Positions 1 through 5,561 of a stretch of DNA of 5,561 nt are shown here, piece after piece (the first letter of the stretch is position 1; each line of letters opens with the position of its first letter). A program made the translations under genes and the position numbers. The notes below the pieces were generated by a model. The model was not told the DNA's origin. It did no database searches and saw nothing but the letters and a program-made list of their open reading frames with translations. Source of the DNA: Ignavibacteriota bacterium (GTDB lineage Bacteria > Bacteroidota > Ignavibacteria > Tepidaquicellales > Tepidaquicellaceae); contig PMIW01000209.1 in the NCBI GenBank assembly GCA_003158365.1, forward strand, positions 1-5,561. The letters are read 5' to 3'.

Positions 1-255
1 TATCCGAATCCGTTTAATCCTGTTACACGTATAAGTTTCTCGCTTCCCATGTATTCCAAAGTATCGGTAAAAGTATATGATGTAATGGGAAGATTAATAC
101 AGACTCTTGCAAATGAAAATATGAATGCAGGAAGTTTTCTGATTGACTTCAACGGCTCCGAACTTGCCAGCGGTGTGTATTTTGTAAGAATGACGGCAGT
201 CGGAAGAGACGGTACTAATTTTGCAGATACAAAGAAAATGATGCTGATTAAGTAA
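1..255 (+). CDS. C-terminal end of a T9SS-secreted protein (type A sorting domain), 5' partial
   Basis: The reading frame is open from the first base of the window and ends at TAA 253-255, giving 84 residues of a longer protein. The visible part is almost entirely a type A T9SS C-terminal sorting domain. It begins YPNPFNPVTRISFSLP (residues 1-16), followed by the VKVYDVMGRLIQTL strand-turn motif (about 23-36), a G-S-F-L-I-D-F-N strand, the SGVYFVRM motif (about 58-65) and a basic-hydrophobic end, KKMMLIK. In this family the domain folds as a small Ig-like beta sandwich that directs the periplasmic cargo through the T9SS; it is normally cleaved during surface attachment or release. The ATG at 49 is internal to the domain and is not a real start. 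The function of the cargo lies upstream and cannot be seen. A strong terminator 50 bases after the stop suggests this gene ends its transcription unit. Confidence 0.93.
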   Translation, partial: YPNPFNPVTRISFSLPMYSKVSVKVYDVMGRLIQTLANENMNAGSFLIDFNGSELASGVYFVRMTAVGRDGTNFADTKKMMLIK

Positions 256-304
256 AGAAAAAGTTTTAGGTTATTTTGCATCGGGATAAATCTTATTAAT
301 GTTT

Positions 305-347
305 TATTATCATTCCCGTATAACTGATACGGGAATGATAATATTTT
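305..347 (+). terminator. Intrinsic terminator, 17-bp perfect stem
   Basis: Positions 305-321 (TATTATCATTCCCGTAT) pair without mismatch with 327-343 across a five-base loop AACTG (322-326). The stem is followed directly by TTTT (344-347). The stem core is CCCGTAT/ATACGGG, with an A/T-rich base. The hairpin begins 50 bases after the stop of the sorting-domain gene and ends 44 bases before the lipoprotein start, so it most likely ends the upstream transcript. The T tract is short and there is no matching T run on the other side, so it reads as a + strand terminator rather than a bidirectional one. Confidence 0.82.
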
Positions 348-391
348 AGCAAATTAAAAAAAGATATTTTATTATCAATATATCATTTAAA

Positions 392-1792
392 ATGATTAAA
401 TATTTTTCCGCTTTAATTTTTTTGGTTATAGGATTTGTATTTATATCTTCGTGTACAGACCCTATTATCGGAAATAAAAATCATCTTCCTCCGAATACTT
501 TTTTGTCTGTATTCTCAATGCCGGGCGATACACTAGCACCGGGAAAGACAGTGAAAAAAATATCCTGGTGGGGGGACAGCCCGAATGGTTATGTTGTTGG
601 CTTCAGGATTTCATTTGATTCTCTTAACTGGGGTTATACAACTTCCAACGACAGCACATTTATTTTTTCGTTATCGGGACAGGATAGTACATTCAGAATC
701 TGGGTTGCTGCAGTCGATGACCAGAATGTAATTGACCCGACTCCGGCATCAAACAGATATCCTGTTGTAAATTCTCCTCCATCAATGGTTTTTGACCCTT
801 CTCTCACTTTGCCTGATACGATTTTTCCAATTGCAACAGTTAAGTGGATTGGCACAGACCCGGACGGTGATAATACAATAACGAATTACTGGTATTCGAT
901 TAATGATACTTTGCATTTCAAACCGCTGCCCGGAAATATTAATATTATGACATTAAATAAAGACAGCGGTCTTGTTGCAGGAAATATGTCTATATATATG
1001 AAGGCACAGGATAATGCACATGCATTTAGCCGTGTTATAAGAATGCCGTTGGACAGTACGAAATTTTTAAGAGTTAAAAACGTAACATCAAAAATTTTGT
1101 TGATAAAAGATATGCCTACAAGTGAGATGAACGATGCAAATGCATATTTCGGGCAGGTTATGGATACAATTCACTATGATGTTCTGGATATTAAATCGAA
1201 CAACGGTGCATTAATACCAAAAATTATTAATCCAATGTTTATTGAGACACTGAAATTATTTAGAATAATTATTTGGTCGGCAAACAGGACAGATAATGCT
1301 CAATCACCTGAAAAGGATCCCAATTTAAATTTAGCACAAAATTCTCTTCCGTTCTATTTGAATTCAGGCGGCAAAGTCTTCTGGACATCCGGATTTCCTA
1401 ATGTTTCGGTAGTTCAGGGTACAATTTTTAATTTTGCACCTATCGATAGTATTAAAACAAGCTGCTTTATACCTGTAATTCTGGGAATTGATACTACGTT
1501 TATTAGTCACGATAATAATTATCCCAATTTAATCATAAATAATTCAAGCACAATAATTGCCGGAACGAAAGGGTTTTATCCTTCTTCAAATGCAAAAACA
1601 ATTTATAGAATAATGCCGAGAACGAACTGTTTTAATGATACGATTACGGTAGGGATTAAAAGTCCTTCAAATAATCCTAATTTAGTGTTTTTTCTTATGC
1701 CAATTTATTTGTTGAATGGTAATTTGAATTATTCAAAAGCATTAATAAGACAGGTATTATTAAGTGATTTCGGATATGGAAATATGAGATAA
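392..1792 (+). CDS. Outer-envelope lipoprotein with Ig/FnIII-like repeats and a GATase1-like C-terminal domain
   Basis: This is a 466-residue exported protein. Residues 1-20 form a lipoprotein signal peptide with a hydrophobic core (about 5-18) and lipobox I-S-S-C, which places the lipidated cysteine at C21, followed by TDP. Residues of about 33-126 and 128-225 look like two Ig or fibronectin-III-type beta domains. Both contain the ...KISWWG / ...VKWIGTDPDGD strand pattern, and the first ends FRIWVAAVDD. From about 232 the character changes: SKILLIKDMP, HYDVLDIKSNN, FRIIIWSAN and LPFYLNSGGKVFWTSGFP alternate strand and helix, like the Rossmann-like fold of class I glutamine amidotransferase/ThuA-type domains. 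The protein closes with VFFLMPIYLLNG and a helix before DFGYG. The only mature cysteines besides C21 are C358 and C413, and neither sits in a nucleophile-elbow context, so catalysis is unlikely. ATG 392 is chosen because the signal peptide starts there. It probably leads an operon with the TonB receptor 49 bases downstream. A binding or scaffold role is inference only. Confidence 0.87.
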   Translation: MIKYFSALIFLVIGFVFISSCTDPIIGNKNHLPPNTFLSVFSMPGDTLAPGKTVKKISWWGDSPNGYVVGFRISFDSLNWGYTTSNDSTFIFSLSGQDSTFRIWVAAVDDQNVIDPTPASNRYPVVNSPPSMVFDPSLTLPDTIFPIATVKWIGTDPDGDNTITNYWYSINDTLHFKPLPGNINIMTLNKDSGLVAGNMSIYMKAQDNAHAFSRVIRMPLDSTKFLRVKNVTSKILLIKDMPTSEMNDANAYFGQVMDTIHYDVLDIKSNNGALIPKIINPMFIETLKLFRIIIWSANRTDNAQSPEKDPNLNLAQNSLPFYLNSGGKVFWTSGFPNVSVVQGTIFNFAPIDSIKTSCFIPVILGIDTTFISHDNNYPNLIINNSSTIIAGTKGFYPSSNAKTIYRIMPRTNCFNDTITVGIKSPSNNPNLVFFLMPIYLLNGNLNYSKALIRQVLLSDFGYGNMR

Positions 1793-1841
1793 AAATATTA
1801 TAACAGAAAATTTTATTTAACAAGTAAGAATAAGCATTTTT

Positions 1842-4679
1842 ATGAAAAAACTTCTACTAATTCTTTTTGTTTTATTGACAGTAAAGACTTGTACGGCTCA
1901 GACTACCAACGGCTCAATTTTCGGAGTGGTAACTGACTCTGCCAAATCCCCGCTCGAAGGAGTTACACTCAAAATCAAAGGCTCATATCTCGGAGCTGTA
2001 TCGGATCTGGACGGAAAATATAAAATTGAAAATACTCCGGAAGGAGTATATACTTTACAGGTATCTTACATCGGTTTTAAAACCGTAGAATATACAAATG
2101 TAAAAGTTGCTCAGGATGAGCATAAGGAATTGAACATACAGCTGAAAATTACTTCATTTACGGTTGACCAGGAAATTGTAGTTGTAGGTGACAGGCCTTT
2201 GCTTGATATTGAAATGACTTCAAGCTCACATATTATTTCAAGCGATGAGGTCTCAAAATCTATTGTAACCGATATAAAGGATATTGTTACCATGCAGGCC
2301 GGTGTCGTAAAAGATAATAATGAAATTTATATAAGAGGAAGCAGAAACTATGAAAATTCATTTTTACTTGACGGTGTAAGTGTTCAGGACCCGCTCTCCG
2401 GAACAGGTCTCGGCATGCAGCTTTCAGCGAATTCGCTCGAAGAAGTTGAAGTCATAACGGGAGGATATAATGCGGAATTCGGACAGGCAACAAGCGGTGT
2501 TATTAATGCCCGTACAAAAGAAGGAAAGTGGAGTCAGTATAATTTATATTTCTCATATTCGAGGGATAATATCGGGCTCAAGAAAAATGACGGTACCAGT
2601 TTTAATTCGGATATTTTGGAATTTAATTTAGGCGGTCCGGAACCAATTAGTAAGTATTTATTTAACGCACTGAAAATTAAATCCCCAGGAGAAATTACAT
2701 TTTTCGGAAATTTTTATATGGGATTATCCGACGGATTTTATGTAAACAGATTAAAGAGTGAGGGAAATTATACAGGTAACGAGGGACTTGCAAAACAACT
2801 CTATTCATCAACGTTCGGCGGAACGAGATTTGCACCTAGACAGGATAATAACTGGTACTGGCTGGGTAAAATCACTTGGAGATTCAATCCGCAGATGAAA
2901 TTATCTTATTCGTTTAATGAGTCGGTATCTATAAATCAAAGTTCTACATCGCTGCAGAATAATCTTGAATTTGTCGAGCCTTCACCGGGTTATCAGTACA
3001 ATTTTCAGGATTTGCTCGATGGCGCAAATACATATACATCGCAATCTTTGGTACATACATTGACCTGGACTCATACCACAAGCACAAAATCATATTATGA
3101 ATTAAAGTTAAGCAGGTTTTATACAAACCTGAGAGCAGATGCAAATGGTCTGAACTGGGATCAATATCAGGAACCTTTCGATATAGTTAAACCACCTTTA
3201 AAATATTATTCGATAGATTCCCTTCACACAGGTATTATTCCGGGAGACGGCTTTTACGATATCGGGAATCCTTACACATGGCATGACCATTATGTGATAG
3301 AATATTCCGCAAAAGGAGATTTTACAAATAATTTTAATCCAAAGAGTAAATTAAAAGCAGGTTTCGAAACGAGTTTTCAGGAAATGCAGTTAATTGATAT
3401 TTATGAACCGTGGGTAAAACCAATGGGCTTGAATAATGATGTATATAAAGTATTCCCTGCTTTCGGAGCGGCATATGCGCAGCATTCACTGCAGTTTAAA
3501 GGAATGATATTAAATTACGGCTTGAGATTCGATTACTGGTTCCCGGGTAAATTCGTAGACGATGCAGTATTGAATCCGGCAGTAGTAACTATTCCGGATG
3601 ACCTTAGAAAAAAATATGAAGATGATACCTATACTTTGTTTGGAAGACATTGGAAGGGAAGATTATCTCCAAGACTGGGTATTTCTCACCCGATAACGAA
3701 TAACCAGACATTGTTTTTCTCATACGGTCAGTTTTCAAAAAGACCCAAACCGCAGTTTGTATACGCGAAGTTAGACCCTCAGTCGGCACAATCGACATTC
3801 CAGAAATTCGGGAATCCTGATTTAAATCCCGAAACTACTGTGTCATATGAACTCGGAATCAGGAATCAGTTTACAAACGATGATGTATTGACTATAACGG
3901 CATATTATAAAAATATTTACGATTACATATCAACGAGGAATATTATTATTAACAGCGGAAGGTATATCGGAAAAACATTTGTGAGTTATTTTAATCAGGA
4001 TTATGCTCGCACAAGGGGAGTCGAGCTTGAATATAAGAAAAGAGTCGGCAGATGGTTCAATGGTAATTTCAATTTTTCTTATTCAGTTGCAACCGGAAAA
4101 AGTTCTACGAGCGACCTCGGTTACGAGATTGCTACAATTGGAGCACAGGAAACTATACAGGAAAATTTTCTAAGCTGGGACAGGCCTTTCACGGCTTCTG
4201 CGAATTTATATTTCTCGCTTGAAAAGGGAAAAGGACTTTTCGGATTTGCAAGAAATATTCTGGACGATATAAATTTAAAGACAAGGATATTCTTCCAGTC
4301 GGGAAAACGCTATACACCTCAGATAATTACGGGATATCTTGATAACGGAAGAGCAGAATATACTTCGGATTTCAATAACCTGAATGGCAATATCGGTCAA
4401 AACTGGTTCTATATTGACGCAGACCTTGAAAAATATATTAACGTTTATGGTCTTGATTTGGTAATTAGTTTATCTGTGAGGAATTTGCTCGACAATAAGA
4501 ATCCGACTATTATTAATCCTGTTACAGGCAAGGCTTATGAGTATGGAGACCCGACACCGAACAGCTGGAATGACCCGCTGTATCCGGATTTGCAGGCTCC
4601 TTTGGATCCGTTCCCGTATAATCCGGCAAGGTATCTTGCACCAAGGCAGCTTAAATTTGGTCTTTCTGTAAAACTGTAA
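1842..4679 (+). CDS. TonB-dependent outer-membrane receptor with N-terminal carboxypeptidase-regulatory-like domain
   Basis: This 945-residue protein is predicted to be a TonB/ExbBD-energised outer-membrane importer of unknown substrate. Residues 1-19 are a signal peptide (MKKLLL..., cleavage likely TCTA|Q). Residues of about 24-103 match the carboxypeptidase-regulatory-like domain: GSIFGVVTD, GVTLKIKG, SDLDGKYKI, GVYTLQVSYIGFK. A possible TonB box (QEIVVVG, 110-116) follows. The plug domain spans roughly 120-226 and includes IYIRGSRNYENSFLLDGVS, EEVEVITGGYNAEFGQATSGVINA. The rest is a barrel rich in aromatics with typical receptor motifs: GNPDLNPETTVSYELGIRN from residue 657, YARTRGVELEYKKR near 720, and the C-terminal strand RQLKFGLSVKL (935-945). 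The length is normal for the family and the frame is intact. It resembles the Oar-like receptors of the FCB group more than SusC, and no SusD gene follows. It lies between the lipoprotein and PorV-like genes in a probable operon. The ATG at 1842 is fixed by the signal peptide. Confidence 0.96.
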   Translation: MKKLLLILFVLLTVKTCTAQTTNGSIFGVVTDSAKSPLEGVTLKIKGSYLGAVSDLDGKYKIENTPEGVYTLQVSYIGFKTVEYTNVKVAQDEHKELNIQLKITSFTVDQEIVVVGDRPLLDIEMTSSSHIISSDEVSKSIVTDIKDIVTMQAGVVKDNNEIYIRGSRNYENSFLLDGVSVQDPLSGTGLGMQLSANSLEEVEVITGGYNAEFGQATSGVINARTKEGKWSQYNLYFSYSRDNIGLKKNDGTSFNSDILEFNLGGPEPISKYLFNALKIKSPGEITFFGNFYMGLSDGFYVNRLKSEGNYTGNEGLAKQLYSSTFGGTRFAPRQDNNWYWLGKITWRFNPQMKLSYSFNESVSINQSSTSLQNNLEFVEPSPGYQYNFQDLLDGANTYTSQSLVHTLTWTHTTSTKSYYELKLSRFYTNLRADANGLNWDQYQEPFDIVKPPLKYYSIDSLHTGIIPGDGFYDIGNPYTWHDHYVIEYSAKGDFTNNFNPKSKLKAGFETSFQEMQLIDIYEPWVKPMGLNNDVYKVFPAFGAAYAQHSLQFKGMILNYGLRFDYWFPGKFVDDAVLNPAVVTIPDDLRKKYEDDTYTLFGRHWKGRLSPRLGISHPITNNQTLFFSYGQFSKRPKPQFVYAKLDPQSAQSTFQKFGNPDLNPETTVSYELGIRNQFTNDDVLTITAYYKNIYDYISTRNIIINSGRYIGKTFVSYFNQDYARTRGVELEYKKRVGRWFNGNFNFSYSVATGKSSTSDLGYEIATIGAQETIQENFLSWDRPFTASANLYFSLEKGKGLFGFARNILDDINLKTRIFFQSGKRYTPQIITGYLDNGRAEYTSDFNNLNGNIGQNWFYIDADLEKYINVYGLDLVISLSVRNLLDNKNPTIINPVTGKAYEYGDPTPNSWNDPLYPDLQAPLDPFPYNPARYLAPRQLKFGLSVKL

Positions 4680-4711
4680 AATTAAAGATTATTAAAAAAG
4701 TTTATAATTAT

Positions 4712-4721
4712 ATTTAAATTG
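4712..4721 (+). promoter_or_regulatory. Translation start region of the PorV-like gene: ATTTAAA before a TTG codon
   Basis: The seven bases directly before TTG 4719 are ATTTAAA (4712-4718), identical to the seven directly before the lipoprotein ATG (385-391). There is no purine-rich Shine-Dalgarno sequence at the expected spacing. Bacteroidota commonly initiate without Shine-Dalgarno pairing, using A/T-rich leaders and an A at -3; this site has an A at -3. The shared heptamer could be chance in such A/T-rich DNA. Its main value here is that it supports TTG as the start. Confidence 0.4.
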
Positions 4722-5561
4722 AAGAACAAAAAAAATATTTATTATCTGTTAATTGTAATTTTCTGTTTGCTGTTTGCAGATATTTCTTATGCCCAGTTGT
4801 TCCCAAACCTTGGCGGACAGAGAGTAGGAACTTCTTCTTTATCTTTTCTGAAAATCGGTAACAGCGCGCGTGCAACAGGAACAGCAGAAACATTTGTTGC
4901 AGTTGCCAATGACATGTCTGCATTGAATTACAATCCTGCAGGACTTGTATTGTTTAATGAGAATGGACTGACTTTTACGCATACCCAGTGGTTTGTGGAT
5001 ACAAGACTTGAACATCTGGGCGGTGTTTTCCATTTCGGAAGCAATGCAATAGGGCTGAGTGTAATATCTTTGAGAACAGAGGATATGAAGGTTACTACCG
5101 AATATCAGCCTGATGGTACGGGAGATTATTTCAGGTATTCAGATCTTTCAGTTGGTGTTTCATTCGCCAGACAGATGACAGACCAGTTTTCTTTCGGTGC
5201 TACGATTAAATATGTTGAAGAAGCCGACGGACTCTTAAAAATGAAAACTGTTTTGGGTGATCTTGCTACTTATTACAAAACCGGCCTTGGCACTTCAAGA
5301 TTTGCTGTGATGATTTCCAATTTTGGAGGACAGGTCTCACCGTCAGGAAGTGTTGATTTGATAGGCGGAAGAACTGCAAACAGTTTTCAGAAATTTCCGC
5401 CGCCGACCCTTTTTAAAATCGGATTTGCATTTGAACCGTGGATGGATAAAAATAACAGGCTTACTACAAGCATACAGTTGAACAGCCCGAACGACAATGC
5501 GGAAAATTTCAGTATCGGTGGTGAATATGCATATAAAGATTTTCTGTTTGTAAGGGGCGGA
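4719..5561 (+). CDS. PorV/PorQ-family outer-membrane protein, TTG start, 3' partial
   Basis: The frame is open for 281 codons to the last base of the window, with no stop. The family is identified by GGQRVGTSSLSFLKIGNSAR (residues 32-51), then ATGTAETFVAVANDMSALNYNPAGL (52-76), which is the conserved N-terminal signature of PorV/PorQ-like proteins. It is followed by alternating beta strands with LEHLGGVFHFG, TEDMKVTTEYQPDG, FSFGATIKYVEE and PPPTLFKIGFAFEP. In T9SS, PorV is an outer-membrane FadL-like barrel that collects cargo from the translocon and delivers it to the attachment complex; family paralogues may do other jobs. No ATG lies in this frame between the stop at 4683-4685 and codon 67 (ATG 4917), which falls inside the conserved region. 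TTG at 4719 gives a complete signal peptide: MKNKK, hydrophobic core YYLLIVIFCLLFA, and cleavage after SYA|Q (residue 25). The start is therefore strongly suggested. It begins 39 bases after the receptor stop. The C-terminal part lies beyond the window. Confidence 0.93.
   Translation, partial: MKNKKNIYYLLIVIFCLLFADISYAQLFPNLGGQRVGTSSLSFLKIGNSARATGTAETFVAVANDMSALNYNPAGLVLFNENGLTFTHTQWFVDTRLEHLGGVFHFGSNAIGLSVISLRTEDMKVTTEYQPDGTGDYFRYSDLSVGVSFARQMTDQFSFGATIKYVEEADGLLKMKTVLGDLATYYKTGLGTSRFAVMISNFGGQVSPSGSVDLIGGRTANSFQKFPPPTLFKIGFAFEPWMDKNNRLTTSIQLNSPNDNAENFSIGGEYAYKDFLFVRGG

Larger units (their letters stand above)
392..5561 (+). other. Probable three-gene operon: lipoprotein, TonB-dependent receptor, PorV-like protein
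   Basis: The three genes are collinear, with gaps of 49 bases (1793-1841) and 39 bases (4680-4718). Both gaps are A/T-rich and hold no stable hairpin. A strong terminator stands just before the set, so transcription should begin between about 344 and 391 or read through that terminator. No convincing Bacteroidota promoter (TTTG ... TAnnTTTG) can be seen there. The products are all envelope proteins by their signal peptides. The operon may continue past the window end. Cotranscription is inferred from spacing and orientation only. Confidence 0.65.

Noticed and set aside
49..255. A free-standing 68-residue protein starting at ATG 49
   Set aside because: The frame is open upstream to base 1 and encodes YPNPFNPVTRISFSLP, the start of the sorting domain, so this is the tail of a larger gene.
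272..304. Possible promoter (TTTTGCAT followed by A/T-rich sequence)
   Set aside because: It fits neither TAnnTTTG with a -33 TTTG nor a sigma-70 pair at correct spacing, and it would fire straight into the terminator at 305-347.
634..855. Open frame on the minus strand within the lipoprotein gene
   Set aside because: It lies wholly inside a clear + strand coding region, has no recognisable domain or signal peptide, and is a frame shadow. The same applies to minus-strand frames at 2111-2293, 2944-3144, 3604-3798, 4714-4923 and 4839-5033.
2072..2085. 14-bp perfect palindrome CGGTTTTAAAACCG
   Set aside because: It lies inside the receptor coding sequence, encoding part of the conserved IGFKT stretch of the regulatory-like domain. 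No partner copy or promoter was seen nearby, so chance is the simplest explanation.
4516..4527. AATCCTGTTACA, identical to positions 16-27
   Set aside because: Both copies encode Asn-Pro-Val-Thr in unrelated proteins. A 12-base match alone is not evidence of a mobile or regulatory repeat.
1..5561. CRISPR arrays, tRNA/rRNA genes, insertion sequences, attachment sites
   Set aside because: No regularly spaced repeats, no tRNA-like cloverleaf in the short gaps, no transposase-like coding sequence and no flanking inverted repeats were seen.

Overview
The window looks like chromosomal DNA from a low-GC member of the Bacteroidota/FCB group, most likely the Ignavibacteria-Kapabacteria side. Three things suggest this: a type 9 secretion (T9SS) C-terminal sorting domain that opens with YPNPFNP, a TonB-dependent receptor with an N-terminal carboxypeptidase-regulatory-like domain, and a PorV-family outer-membrane protein. 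None of the three internal start sites has a clear Shine-Dalgarno sequence, which also fits this group. The lineage is inferred from protein style, not from a marker gene.

Layout: everything found is on the + strand. Positions 1-255 are the 3' end of a gene for a secreted T9SS cargo protein; only its sorting domain is visible. A strong intrinsic terminator follows at 305-347. Three closely spaced genes come next: a two-domain Ig/FnIII-like lipoprotein with a C-terminal glutamine-amidotransferase-like fold (392-1792), a 945-residue TonB-dependent receptor (1842-4679), and a PorV/PorQ-family protein (4719 to the window edge). The PorV gene appears to start at TTG. The gaps between these three genes are 49 and 39 bases and hold no terminator-like hairpin, so they probably form one transcription unit. 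There is no gene-free stretch over 300 bases.

Working together: all three products of the second unit are predicted to be exported to the envelope. The receptor would be a TonB-energised outer-membrane channel. The lipoprotein may be its accessory or surface partner, in the position that SusD-type proteins take in classical SusCD pairs, though it shows no SusD likeness. The PorV-like protein would be an outer-membrane beta-barrel of the kind that carries T9SS cargo to the surface-attachment machinery. Substrate and purpose cannot be read from the sequence. The lipoprotein / receptor / PorV grouping is the most interesting aspect of the window. It is not proof of a new system, and the individual protein families are known.
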